Source: Armigeres subalbatus | Lineage: Eukaryota; Arthropoda; Insecta; Diptera; Culicidae | Assembly (NCBI RefSeq): GCF_024139115.2 | Contig: NC_085141.1 | Coordinates: 38,508,120 to 38,572,119, forward strand | DNA: 64,000 bases | Direction of reading: 5' to 3' | Shown here: positions 46,036-56,834 of the stretch, one piece after another | How positions within the stretch are numbered: the first letter of the stretch is position 1 | How the letters are laid out: every line of letters starts with the position of its first letter | Made by a program: the position numbers and the translations under genes | The notes under the pieces: model-generated | What the model saw: the letters and a program-made list of their open reading frames with translations, nothing else | What the model was told of the DNA's origin: nothing | The model's database searches: none

Positions 46036-46370
46036 CAATGAACTCATGTGCTGTGATGCGAATATGTCCTAGTGATGGATGTAATGTAAACTTTTGCTGT
46101 GCAGATACAAGCTATAGCTATACGGCTGTTCCCCCCATCAGTCTGACTGAGGCTAGCAATTGTCCAAAAAACCCTAAAATTCATAAAAAGCATGTAATGC
46201 CTTGCTGCGTGATTTTTTTTCTCAGCTCAAAATTCTTCACGCCGATTCACGCCGCCGCCGCCGCCGCCGAACATTGCTTACGGCGTGACGCCACCGACGC
46301 CGCCGCCGCCGGAGTAAAAATGGCCTTACGCCGCCGCCGTTCACAAATACTTCGGCGCACAGGTCTAATC

Positions 46371-46660
46371 CCATATTTTCCAACATCCCAGTGATATCTC
46401 GTGGAAGTGCAGATGACTCGCCGGCTTCCATCAAAGCGAGTATCACGTCAACATTTTCCTACCTATTCCCTAATTGACCTGCATTCGGACACGGCCGGCG
46501 TCGGTATTGCCTTAAATTTTTGGTTACCAGTTTTTACACATTGAGGATGATGTTAGTCCCAAACATCATCTGTTGGTTCTCTGTGTAATTACAGCTGACC
46601 TGGCAATAACGGAGGAGCAACCGTGGGCGGTCAATCATGCTCATGCTCATGCTCATGCTC
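46371..46660 (+). other. Copy C body, right part with tail
   Basis: CAACATCCCAGTGAT, TCAAAGCGAGTATCACGTCA, GACACGGCCGGCGTCGGTAT and GGCAATAACGGAGGAGCAAC match copies A and B closely. It ends in (CATGCT)n followed by the 23-bp repeat. Confidence 0.8.
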
Positions 46661-46683
46661 ACTTAGAAACTTTTCAGCTAGTG

Positions 46684-48827
46684 GTCTTTTTGGGAAATTT
46701 TTAAGATTGTTTTTCCAAAAATCTGTGTGAATTGTTCTATTCAGAAATTTTTGAGCTTGAAGTGAGAATTCTTTCCTGCTTTTACTAAGAACTTTTACTA
46801 AGAGCTCTGATAAAAATGTTACGACTTCTGTTGAAAGGTCAGATAACCTACCGAGAACCTTTTCGCCAATAGTAAAGCTATTAGCTTCTGTTTATGATCT
46901 CTTGGGCTGCTACAGCTTCTATCTACGATGGGTTCACTTTTAAAGCGGTTTATTTTTTGCTGTTTCTGGTCTCAAGATATATTTAAGCATTGAGTTTAGT
47001 TAATTCTGGTTGTATTCAAAAAGGTGACTTCTGCTGAGATGCTGTTGAACTTCTTCTGAGAAGTATTCTGTCTCATGCTGAGAAACATCTTAAAGCCGTT
47101 TACTGAGAAAATTTCCCCCCTTCAGTCATAAAGTTTTCTAATTCCTTCGAAAAAGATGTTATGTTTTGCTGATAATCAACTCGCATTTCCCTGAAAAGCT
47201 TTCCGACTCCAGAAACTTTGCAGCTTCCTGTGATATATTCCATCAAGAAACAATCTTGCTTCTTCCGAAAATTCTATTCAGCAGCTAACTTCTTTCTCCA
47301 TGAGTCGTGTTTGAACGTCATCACTCTACATTTCATCACGGAGCTCCTGTTTATCTACCAGACTTATTTTGAATACCACAATTTGAATATCAGTATCATA
47401 AAACTGGTTCTGCCAGAAAAAAACAGAGCCGAAAAATAAAACGTAGCTCCAAAGCTGCAACTGTTTGTTCCGTTCTATTGAAACCTCTTGAATGAAACGG
47501 CCGCCTGAATGATACAGGATTGCCGAACGGAAGTGCGGATAGATACGGAATGATAATAACACATTTGTACAACATACCAGACAGCCAGAAAGCCGACCTG
47601 AAGAAGCATGAAGGGTGTTAGTGGTTATGAGAGTGTCATCAGGGGATCCATTCCGGCTTATGGTTTTACGAGTATCAGTTCTCTTTACTTTCAGATAGGT
47701 ATATTTGCCGTTTTGCCTGGTGGTTGGAGGAAATCGATAGATGGAAGCATGAAATATTGATACGTATTTAATCAATGAAGCTCGATTGCTTGCGTAGATA
47801 TGATATGCTATGTGAACATTTGCATATCATCAGGGGCACATTTCTGAGAGAGAGATATTTTACGGTTTGCAAATAGATGCAGATCCGTACGCTTACGCTC
47901 GAATTCCCTAACGATCCGTTATTATGCTCTTCAAACGCTACTTCGGTCGAAAGCTGCTTAGGCACTCACACCTGATGACTGTAATAATCTTCTCATGTTT
48001 GTCCCCCCAGACGTCATGTTCTTATTATTATAGAACAGGGGTTTCCTTCGAATGAGATTTCTCCCCTCATCAAGCGTTTCCCTAATGAAGACACAAAGGA
48101 GAGCTTTCCGACGGAAATCACCTATCAAAGGTAGCCCCATCGTGGCGCAATCCGGATCGAGGGGCGGCCCCAGTCAGTCAGCAGTGGTGGAAGTGGAACT
48201 TTTTCACGTTCTCCGCATGTATTTGGACAACTAATGCCATTAATTAGCACCAGCTTTGGGCGGCAAGCTCCTGTCAAGGAAAAAGCAAAGTGCCACTTAC
48301 ATTCGGGCAGCTGGCTCCACGCGATATTGGTCCACGCACGACCGACGGGCACGATGCGATGGCTTAATTTTCGATTCTGGTGAAAGCTTATAAGAGAGTA
48401 TGTACAGTGTAAGGGGGGAGAAGGCGTTGGACCAAATTGGAAGGAAGGCGAAACACGTAGACACTCGTATAGATAGGTATTTGAATCGAGCAATATTCTC
48501 TAGAGACATTTTTATGATTTTCATGGCGATTTCTGCTTTGACAAAGAAGACGATGGAAGACCTTTGCGCTTGAATGGCATTGTTGGAAAATATCCTGCGG
48601 TGTCGGGTATTGCATAATTAAGCAATTTTCACGTTATTAACAGTCAGGATGTGAATCGTATTTTGTCAATGCTTCCAGTTAACAGAAAGTAAGTTCCAGT
48701 CAACACAACAAACTGGGATTGGCTTTAAAGAGATCTCAATGGTCGATCGGGCCAATATGGGTACCAAAATGTGTATCTCACATTTTTTTTTGCGCACATA
48801 CTTTTGTACATTAGACTCGCCCAGGAA
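46684..48827. other. Intergenic, no gene assigned
   Basis: 46684-47250 is made of loosely repeated TTCTGNTGAGAA-like phrases that also occur just before the left 23-bp repeat (36220-36267). This supports one ancestral target site. Frames at 47326-47775 and 48125-48493 (minus) lack domains. Confidence 0.45.
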
Positions 48828-49256
48828 ACAAAAAGTTGTCTAATTCCACGGGGAAACACCACCCCCCCCTGGATTGTATCTTTGGGTGAGAAAATCAATC
48901 TCTGAAAATTTCAGCTCAATCGCTTGTTGCATAAGCTGGCGCATTTGATTTGAAGTTTGTATGGGGATTTCATCCAAAATATATAGGAAAATACACCTCC
49001 GTCACTCATTCAATCAGGAAATTGGTTCTGATTGGTCGATTCACCTCAGAATTTCGTAAACGGCAGTTGGTATGCTACAGAACAATTTCACAGAACATTG
49101 TATGATGATTAAATGAACTTTTATATAGCTTTAAACTTCAAATCAAATGCGCCAGCTTATGCAACAAGCGATTGAGCTGAATTTTTCAGAGATTGATTTT
49201 CTCACCCAAAGATACAATCCAGGGGGGGTGCCCCGTGGAATTAGACAACTTTTTGT
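48828..49256. mobile_element. MITE, ACAAAAAGTTGTC ends, ~130-bp inverted repeats
   Basis: The left arm ACAAAAAGTTGTCTAATTCC continues through GATTGTATCTTTGGGTGAGA and GCGCATTTGATTTGAAG. The right arm is the complement in reverse order, ending GGAATTAGACAACTTTTTGT. About 430 bp; target duplication not clear. Confidence 0.85.
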
Positions 49257-50496
49257 AGACAACAATTTTTTTTTCACGCAATATGGATTTTTATAATTGT
49301 TTGCTGTCTTCAAGTTTCTCTAATGGTGAATCAGATTCGAATATCGACATATTTTTCGCTGATTACCTCAGATGGTAGCTCTATTATAAACAAAATGAGG
49401 GTTGAAAATTTTGTTGAAAATGTGATTTATAAAATGCAGTTACGAGAAGGTAGCTGCTATTTATTCACTATTACGTTGTGTATTCGAAGATATACTGTAG
49501 GTATAATTGCTCTCTCAATGGGAAAATAGCGTACCGGAATATCTGCCGCTATGAAGTTATTTACACCAAGATGTCCATACCATTATTTTATTCATTATTG
49601 CAGTTCTGTGACTAATTTGTTTAAGGTTACGGATTTGAAAAATATTAACATAATGTATTAACCCTGGCATTAAACCTTTATAAGGCAGTGCAGTGGCAAC
49701 TATATTGCCATCAACAAATTGTATTTATTATTTTTGTATTTATTTATAAATGATACGTTTTTTTAATTATTTATAAATAAATTCAAATGTCTATTTATGA
49801 ACAGTTTTTATACGAATTGTGCATAATTTTTGAGTGGAAGAAGGATTTTTATTTGTAATGCGTTGAAAACCCGTCAAAGACATATTTTATGCCATTAATA
49901 TTTATTATGTTGAATCTCCTGTTTAGATTATGTAGTGGAAAATTATTTACCTCTCTTGTATATTTGTTTTTTGTAGTTCTGACGAAAAAAGAATGCTTGT
50001 CAACTCTTTTGTGATTTGATTCTTTGCTTTAAAATAAAAAGCCCCAAATCTCAATAAATTTTGAATTGGTTTTTTTTTTTCAAAATGTTTCTATATTTTG
50101 TTGTTCTGCTCCATTTGAATGACATAATTGATAATTCAAATCTACTGTAACAGTGATTACCCAAAAAATGTAAAACTATTGATGTAAAACTATTGATAAA
50201 ATGAACCCGTATTAAAATAGTGTCAGTAATGCCCCACACATCAATTACATAACTAGTTTTTAGATCGATGGATACCTGGTTATCATGTTACGATAATCTG
50301 TTATTGTTTTATCGAATTTTATGAATATTTTCATAGCGGTTCTGGTTTTTCGTAACAACGAGCAATGCGCGCTAAAAAGGGGTGAGATTGGGCCAAGCTT
50401 TTGGTTGATTTGCCATACATAGTTGGTAAGAGCCATAATGTAGGCAATTATTTTTAATGAACGATTGAATCGTTGCATCGTCACCGCTGAACTTTA
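49257..50496. other. Intergenic, no gene seen
   Basis: AT-rich, with no repeat boundaries and no domain-bearing frame. CTACTCAAAATTGAGTC-type sequence begins only with the next element. Confidence 0.5.
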
Positions 50497-50825
50497 CACG
50501 CTTAAAATGAACTACTCAAAATTGAGTCAAATCCGACGCATTTTCATTAAAAACGGGACAACTCAAAATTTGAGTAAAAGATACTACTTCAATAAAATGA
50601 TGATTGCACTTAAACTAGGAGTCTGTTTGTCGTAAAATGCACTTAGATAGATAGATAAACTTGATTCGCATCTGTCGTATTAAAAATTGATGGAAGGCCA
50701 AGCTTAACTTTCGCGAAATCATCATTTTATTGAAGTAGTATCTTTTACTCAAATTTTGAGTTGTCCCGTTTTTAATGAAAATGAGTCGGATTCGACTCAA
50801 TTTTGAGTAGTTCATTTTTAGCGTG
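50497..50825. mobile_element. TA-flanked MITE, CACGCTTAAAATGA ends
   Basis: Inverted arms of about 110 bp. CACGCTTAAAATGAACTACT pairs with AGTAGTTCATTTTTAGCGTG. Both arms contain the small palindrome ACTCAAAATTGAGT. TA flanks at 50495-50496 and 50826-50827. 329 bp. A 112-codon minus frame covers it and is an artefact. Confidence 0.9.
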
Positions 50826-51193
50826 TATTGTACTTGGCCCAATGTCTCCCCCTGTGAGGGGTGAGAATGGGCCAATTTTAAACAACATATAACTTTGAGG
50901 AAATTCCCCCATTTATTATTTTTTCCCCACACAATGATAAATTCATTGTTCAAGCTTGCACCAAACTAATTAAAACTTGATTACAATCTTAACTTCTAGA
51001 GCTTTGTAACACCCCCGTTGGCGGTACTGTTTTCTAGATTCAGTTTTAAAAATAATTGTTAGGGAAGTTATTCATAAGTTTATTCAGGGTTTTCCTCTCA
51101 GATTGTGTCCTAAATTAGGTCGGTGGATGGAATTAGTTAGGGAATTCCCCTTTGAAACCCGTTCACAAAATCCGCTAAGTATTGTCAGAAATA
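50826..51193. other. Intergenic, no gene seen
   Basis: Short spacer. GGGGTGAGATTGGGCCAA at about 50380 and GGGGTGAGAATGGGCCAA at about 50858 flank the preceding MITE as near-identical phrases, possibly an older repeat it entered. Confidence 0.4.
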
Positions 51194-51464
51194 GGGGCCC
51201 TCCTTAGCAAGACCATGCTGAGGGTGGCTGGGTTCGATTCCCGGTGCCGATCTAGGCAATTTTCGGATTGGAAATTGTCTCGACTTCCCTGGGCATAAAA
51301 AGTATCATCGTGTTAGCCTCATGATATACGAATGCAAAAATGGTAACCTGGCTTAGAAACCTCGCAGTTAATAACTGTGGAAGTGCTTAATGAACACTAA
51401 GCTGCGAGACGGCTCTATCTCAGTGTGGGGATGTAATGCCATTAAGAAGAAAAAGAAGAAGAAG
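51194..51464 (+). mobile_element. Feilai SINE copy 5
   Basis: Starts GGGGCCCTCCTTAG, then jumps to CAAGACCATGCTGAGGG, so part of the box A region is deleted. Box B GGGTTCGATTCCC and the body are well kept, with a GAAGAAGAAG tail. The 11-bp duplication ATTGTCAGAAA is at 51181-51191 and 51465-51475. Confidence 0.9.
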
Positions 51465-51479
51465 ATTGTCAGAAAAACA

Positions 51480-51934
51480 TATTTGAAGAATACCGAGTAG
51501 AATTCTTTCTTGAATAATATACAGAATTTCTTTTGAAATTCTTTCAAAAACTTTTTCGACCGTTTCAGAATTTAATTCTAGTAATTCTTTCTTGAATTCT
51601 TGTATGCATTCATTGGCGATATCTTTCAGGTATTCCTCCATATATCCAGAGATCCCTTCGAGATGAATTCCTTCGGAAATCTTCTAGGAATATCTTTGAA
51701 AACTGTTCCAGGATTTTCTCTGAAAGTTGCTCCAGAAATTAATTTGGAGGAATTCCTCTGAAAGTTCAATGAGGAATTCCCCTGGAAGTTCCTTGAAGAA
51801 TTCCTCCGGAAGTTCATGAAGAATTCCTCCGGAAGTTCCTTGAGGAGTTCCTCCGAAAGTTCCTTGAGGAATTCTTCCGAAAGTTCCATGTTGAACTATT
51901 GAAAGATAAGGAATTTCAGAAGGAACTCCTAGCA
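51480..51934. repeat. GAATTCCTCCGGAAGTTCC array
   Basis: Repeats of AATTCCTCCGGAAGTTC about 24-36 bp apart at 51740-51895, with more diverged units before. Same class as the arrays at 43680-44085 and 45000-46035. Confidence 0.8.
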
Positions 51935-52555
51935 TTAAGGTAGCCTCACACCTCGGGAATTTGGTCCGCGGATTTTTCCCCTTGTATTTTTATATAATAT
52001 ATGTTTTTATATACATAGGGTAAGACGGTATAATGCGCCCCACCTGGCCAAAACGCCCCACTTTGATTTCTAGAAAACTATAACTAATTAAGGATCAAAA
52101 TCAGTTGGAACCCATAAGTATTTGTAAACCCATCATACTATGTGAATGTGGAAGTATTTTTGTATTACACAATGAAAATAATATCAAAATACAAAAAGTT
52201 ATAGTTTTGATGTAACTTTTAAAGTTTGTTTGCTCAACATTCTGGAGCGACTCTGGCATACTGTCCGCAAAACTTGCACTGGAACACTCAGTTGGGCAAC
52301 AAAATAACTTTTGTCAGTGGTTAATATGATATAAAATTGCTTCCATCTTCAAAAATGTAACGATTTTCGAAAACATGTTTCACTGGCCAAAACGCCCCAG
52401 TGTAGGCAGGACGATATGCCCTTACCAACTGAACACAAGCGCAGCGAGCCTGCAGCAGTAGCTTCCAAATTGTATGGAAAATATTGAAATGTAATTCACA
52501 CCTGCTTAAATGGACCTATGTTGGTTTTTTAATGTCAAGCGCATAAGGATTTGTA

Positions 52556-53458
52556 AAGGGTGATACGGTCAAAATTTGGTCAAGGGAAAACGCGTGTAAA
52601 TCGGTGAAATCGTTTATTTAAAAAAATTTCAAGTTCAATTAGTATAAAATTCTGGAAAAATATTCAGTTAGGCTTCCGCTTTTCCAAATCCGAATTGCCA
52701 GGCCTTACGCTTGACCCCTGTCATCAGATTTTGTACAGCCACCTTGTCCACCTTCTTCGCCGCAGAAAGCCAGTTTGCCTTGAACTGCTGCTCGTCCTTA
52801 GCAGTTTTTTTGGTCTTCTTTGGGTTCCGCTTGACAATAGCCCAGTACTTCTCAATTGGGCGGAGCTCTGGCGTGTTGGGAGGGTTCTTGTCCTTGGGAA
52901 CCACCTGCACGTTTTTGGCGGCGTACCACTCCTTGGTCTTTTTACCGTAATGGCAAGATGCCAAATCCGGCCAAAACAGTACGGAACAACCGTGTTTCTT
53001 CAGGAAAGGCAGCAGACGTTTATTCAAACACTCTTTCACGCAAATTTCTTGGTTGACAGTCCCGGAAGCTATGAAAATGCTGCTTTTCAAGCCACAGGTA
53101 CAGATGGCTTGCCAAACCAGATATTTCTTTACGACCTCCAGACTTCCTGGCTGTCGACAAACGTATCCCAAACACTTTAATTACATTTGTAATGGTTGAT
53201 TTGGCAACTTTTAGCGATTTTGTGCGAACTTTGCGTGCGAGTAGCTCTTATTTTCGCGATTTGCGAGCAAAATTTTGATACGCTGCTCTTCTTGCTTGGA
53301 CGGCATTTTGACAACTGAAGAGTGAATTCCAAAATCAAAATAGGAGCAATATTCTACACACACACCTTCAAAATGAGGGGCGTTCAGGTTTTTTAAATGC
53401 AAAATTGAAAGAAATACGTCAAGTTGATATTGACCAAATTTTGACCGTATCACCCTTT
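52556..53458 (-). mobile_element. Deleted ITmD37E mariner-type transposon
   Basis: Ends AAGGGTGATACGGTCAAAAT and ATTTTGACCGTATCACCCTT are inverted and flanked by TA (52554-52555 and 53459-53460). About 0.9 kb, shorter than the ~1.3 kb expected for such an element, because the transposase middle is missing. Encodes the transposase remnant on minus. Innermost member of the nest. Confidence 0.85.
52668..53306 (-). pseudogene. ITmD37E transposase remnant
   Basis: The start ATG is at 53306 (MPSKQEEQRIKILLANRENK), leading into an N-terminal DNA-binding region with a frameshift. A deletion then removes the middle, including the first catalytic Asp. The C-terminal half is in one frame: KKYLVWQAICTCGLKSSIF, CVKECLNKRLLPFLKKHG, WPDLASCHYGKKTKEWY, NTPELRPIEKYWAIVKRN. 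Between the Asp of WPDL and the Glu of RPIE there are 37 residues, hence DD37E, a family described from mosquitoes. Stops at 52668. Without the first Asp it cannot catalyse transposition, but the ends could be mobilised by an intact relative (inference). Confidence 0.85.
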
Positions 53459-54170
53459 AGTCTTTTTGTTATGGGATTGATAAAATACTAATGAAGGGCT
53501 TTGAAACGTCTTTGGTTAAGGTGGGGCGTATTGCCCAGGCACTTTTTGAAATTCATTTTTTCACGACTTTTTAAAAAAGCTTTATTACGTGTTATCTGTA
53601 ATATTTTTATATGACTACTCACGGGCAATGCATTTGCGACTTCCTGGGCTACCAAATAACACAAAGTTTGCATAAATTGCGTTGAAAAGTAAAAAGTTAT
53701 CGAGGAGTTGCCTTAGGGGGGGCATATTATACCGTCTTACCCTATTATGTTTTCAGGATTTGGGCACGGAAAATCAAAATCCCGGCCCCATTGAAAATGC
53801 ACAGGGCCAGGGTTTGCAGAAATCGCTCTCAATAGATAACGAACAACGATAAAAAAGAGACAAAAACTGTTCCGAATCATAACAAGCCATGATAACAAAT
53901 ATATCAAATTTGTATACAAGTGCGAAAAAACAGAATCGGATAGGCAGCCTCCACATTTGGAGCTTTGTAAAAGAAATTTATCATAGGGTATAGCCTCCCG
54001 AATCAGTTCTCTATCATGACAGCTTGCGAAAAAAGTCTCTCGCGGTATGCTACATATCCTATATGTATACAGAGATGATAAGTGAGAGACTTGTTGTTTC
54101 TCTTTAGGATTCAATCCCTGCACAGGGCCCAAAATTTGGTGGAAAATATTCCCGTGGTGTGAGGCCACCT

Positions 54171-54428
54171 TTATCAGAAGGGGTGGCGAGGGAAAAAAAT
54201 TAGCGTATCCTGGAGAATTTTTATTACATGCTTCTGAGTGTTTTCCAAAAAAAAAGCTTTTGCAGAAATAGTGATTGGAATTTCAATATGATGTATTAGA
54301 TGAATTCTGGTAGAATAGAAAATCTCCTTTACATGAATTCTATAAGGATTATAGAATATAATTAAATGCACATATCCGCCGCCCAAAAGTAAATTCCATT
54401 ATCCGCAAAAATCAGTTCACGCACTTAA
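54171..54428. other. Short spacer, no gene
   Basis: AT-rich spacer between two MITEs. A 70-codon minus frame has no domain. Confidence 0.4.
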
Positions 54429-54784
54429 GGTCACTCCTGACGGAATCCAATTTTCAAAGTACTCGCGTTTTCAAGGGCACACCATTCGATACGGAAGCAA
54501 CGCACAACTGTCATTTTTATTAGTGCTGTCCAATGAGCAACTCGAAGTAGCTCGAAGTTGTTCCCGTCCTGCTCGTTCTTTTTTGTCAACAAACGGGCAT
54601 GAGCGTGACAGGAACAACTTCGAGCTACTTCGAGCTGCTCATTGGACAGCATTATTTTTTCAGCTTTGCTGCGTCGCAGCATGCGTGAAAAAATAAAAAT
54701 GACAGTTGTGCGTTACTTCCGTGTCAAATGGTGTGCCCTTGAAAACGCGAGTACTTTGAAAATTGGATTCCGTCAGGAGTGACC
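54429..54784. mobile_element. MITE family M1, copy 2, split by another MITE
   Basis: Same ends as 2350-2570: GGTCACTCCTGACGGAATCC and GGATTCCGTCAGGAGTGACC. Flanked by TTAA at 54425-54428 and 54785-54788. A 130-bp palindromic MITE is inserted near its middle. Confidence 0.9.
54523..54652. mobile_element. Small palindromic MITE (family M4)
   Basis: About 130 bp that is almost entirely an inverted repeat. TGCTGTCCAATGAGCAACTC and GAAGTAGCTCGAAGTTGTTC pair with GAACAACTTCGAGCTACTTC and GAGCTGCTCATTGGACAGCA. TTA on both sides. A diverged copy is at 16803-16928. Confidence 0.9.
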
Positions 54785-54794
54785 TTAAACATTT

Positions 54795-56200
54795 TTATTT
54801 ATCATGATCTGATTAGTCAAGGCCAACACACTGCCAGTGCACTGGATGTGCTGGATCATACGGAAGTAGTCACTTTTGGTCCCAATCCAGCTTGCGACAT
54901 ATCAAACTTCATGATTTTCCAAAATAAAAATAATAGAAGACATTTGTAGAGCATCTAAGCACATTGGCCACTTCTAGAGGTTCCCTGGGAACCTGGTACC
55001 CCCAGATAGCTAGTCACCTTTTTAATGATTCGGAAACCAAGCATGTGGCACATCAAAATTCATAATTTTTCAACACAAATACAATAGATGTGCCCCGATG
55101 CTATGCAAATGTTCCACTGTGTTTGTCTTGCAAAATCAAGTAGTTTGCTGTGTCAAAGCCTGGGGTTCAGAACAACTCATGAAGTGAATATACTTCTTTG
55201 GGGGGCACCAGTTTCCCAGGACCCAGGTAACCTCCGAAAGTGGCCAACGTACCCAGTGTCATATGCTGACTTTCAGAACCACTCAAAAAGTGATCACTTC
55301 TCTGGGGAAACCAGATAACCTTCGGAACTGTGTCGCAAGCCAGGCTCAGCACCAAGTGACGACTTCCCTGGATGGCACCAGATTCTCAAGTATCTCCCGA
55401 AAGTGGCCAATGTGCACAGATGCTCTGAAAATGTGTTCTGTTATATTTAAAAATCATGAAGTTTTCATGGATTTCAGAACAACTCAAAAAGTAACCACTT
55501 CCCTGGGAGCACTAGGTTCCCAGGAAACCTCCAGAAGTAGCTCAGATGCTATTGTCTTCTATTGTATTTGTGCTGAAAAACCATGAAGCTTGATATTGTG
55601 GAGTTTATTCTAGCTGTAGGCAAGCAGGAGCTTCTGAAACACCTTATGCCACTGATGGTTCACTACGCGTGACTGACGATACATTTCCCGATTGCTTTGA
55701 TTGCTAATGATGTGGCTGTCAGTTCTGGTTCGCATTAAGCCTACTTAGATGGTTTAGGAGTTATTGGATATTTGCTGCATATAGTAAACAACAAGTACTA
55801 TTTCGCTGCCGCACAGATATGTCGTAAACTTGGTTTCTTGGGAATCTCCGGAGGTGGCCAATGTGCCCAGATGCCCATAGATGCTCTACAAATGTCTTGT
55901 ATTGTATTTGCGTTACAACGTCATGAAGTTTGATAAATCGCAAGCTGGATTTGTGTTTGTCTTGCAAAATTAGTTTAGTGTGCCACAATCTGGGGTTCAG
56001 AACCACTCATAAAGTGACTACTTCTTTAGGGGCACCAGTTTCCCAGGGAACCTCCGGAAGTGTCCAACGTACCCAGATTTCGAAGTGTCGTATGCTGGGT
56101 TTCAGAACCATTCAAAAAGTGACCACATCCCTGGGGGAACCAGGTTTTAAGAACATCGGATTTTGGAGGACTAAACGTTCAGTTTCCAGTATTGCAAAAT
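54795..56200. repeat. Degenerate satellite, CACTTCCCTGGG units
   Basis: At least eight diverged units. Shared phrases in order are: AAAAAGTGACCACTTCCCTG, GGTTCCCAGG, GAACCTCCGGAAGTGGCCAA, CCCAGATGCTCTGCAAATG, a TTGTATTTG block, TCATGAAGTTTGAT and TTTCAGAACCACTC. Anchors occur near 54867, 55010, 55175, 55276, 55350, 55485, 56005 and 56110, so unit length varies. About 250 bp of unrelated sequence (55590-55835) interrupts it. The 76-107-codon frames here are not genes. Confidence 0.75.
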
Positions 56201-56834
56201 GATGAACAAAATCTATTAGATCATTCTTGTGAGCCTTTACTACTAGTTATCTACGGCTAAAAGGAAGGCGACCTATTCTTAACCCCATTTAACCAAGGGA
56301 AGCCCTCGATAAAGCCGTCCGTTCGTTAGCAGAAATATCTCAGAACAAGCATTTTGAAGGACGTAAAATCTTTAAGGGAGATTTGCATTGGAGCCACTTC
56401 TGTCGTCAAGACTGTATGTGCTGTGGAGTGTGGGTTTGATTTTCTTGGAGGATACTTTTGTGGTCTTCGTGGTAAATAAGCAAAAACAACCAACTTTTTG
56501 TCAAACCAAAATCCAGCTCCCTACCAGGCGGCGTGTTTTATCTCGTGGCTAAAACCACTCATGAAATTAGCGAATTAGTTGGACGTTCTCAGACCAATAA
56601 GAATTGGAATTTTTTGACGTTGGACAACGTCTTACCCGAAGCGACTGGCTTTCAAATCAGAATCCAAAATTGGGGACCGTCACGAAATCATGTAAGATTT
56701 TGAAAGTAAATAGATCCTTTATCTTTTGATGGATTTTGGAGATTTATATATCAATCGACTTGGAAACGATTTACGATGAACTATTAAAAATTTCAATTCT
56801 TGTCCTACCCAGGCAAAATATCAGAACCACCCAA
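56201..56834. other. Intergenic, no gene seen
   Basis: No recognisable frame, domain or repeat boundary. Confidence 0.45.

Larger units (their letters stand above)
43251..46367. mobile_element. 3.1-kb inverted-repeat element with GCC-rich ends
   Basis: Ends TAGACCTGTGCGCCG and CGGCGCACAGGTCTA are perfect 15-bp inverted repeats. They are flanked by ATC (43248-43250 and 46368-46370). Removing the element restores alignment to copies A and B. About 150 bp at each end are rich in CGCCGCCG/GACGCC runs, and the interior is AT-rich with no transposase. It holds a hAT MITE and GGAATTCC-type arrays. Non-autonomous DNA transposon; superfamily unresolved (3-bp duplication). The arginine-rich frame at 43258-43455 is a product of the GC-rich end. 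Confidence 0.8.
36291..46660 (+). mobile_element. CATGCT-tail retroposon copy C (apparent, multiply interrupted)
   Basis: An identical 23-bp direct repeat (core TTAGAAACTTTTCAGCTAG) lies at 36268-36290 and 46661-46683. The right one begins exactly after the (CATGCTC)n tail, as in copies A and B. The recognisable body is 43028-43250 plus 46371-46660, split by a 3.1-kb transposon. The 6.7 kb between the left repeat and the first module matches neither copy A nor the unique part of copy B by eye. It contains a Feilai, a MITE and other repeats. So this is either a long 5' portion or secondary insertions. Confidence 0.5.
52018..53742. mobile_element. Middle element of the nest, GGGTAAGACGG ends
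   Basis: Ends GGGTAAGACGGTATAATGCG and GCATATTATACCGTCTTACC are inverted and flanked by TA (52016-52017 and 53743-53744). Without the inner insertion it is about 0.8 kb with no coding capacity. Inside, CTGGCCAAAACGCCCCA occurs near 52048 and again near 52383. Confidence 0.85.
51938..54170. mobile_element. Outer MITE of a three-level nest
   Basis: Ends AGGTAGCCTCACACC and GGTGTGAGGCCACCT are inverted, continuing into CGGGAAT/ATTCCCG. TTA flanks both sides (51935-51937 and 54171-54173), as in PIF/Harbinger-like insertions. Without its inserts it is about 0.5 kb. A second element (52018-53742) sits 80 bp inside its left end. Confidence 0.8.

Noticed and set aside
36268..46683. Integrated viral sequence within the long copy C interval
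   Set aside because: Aedes genomes often carry such inserts, so I looked for polymerase, helicase or capsid motifs in the open frames. I found none.
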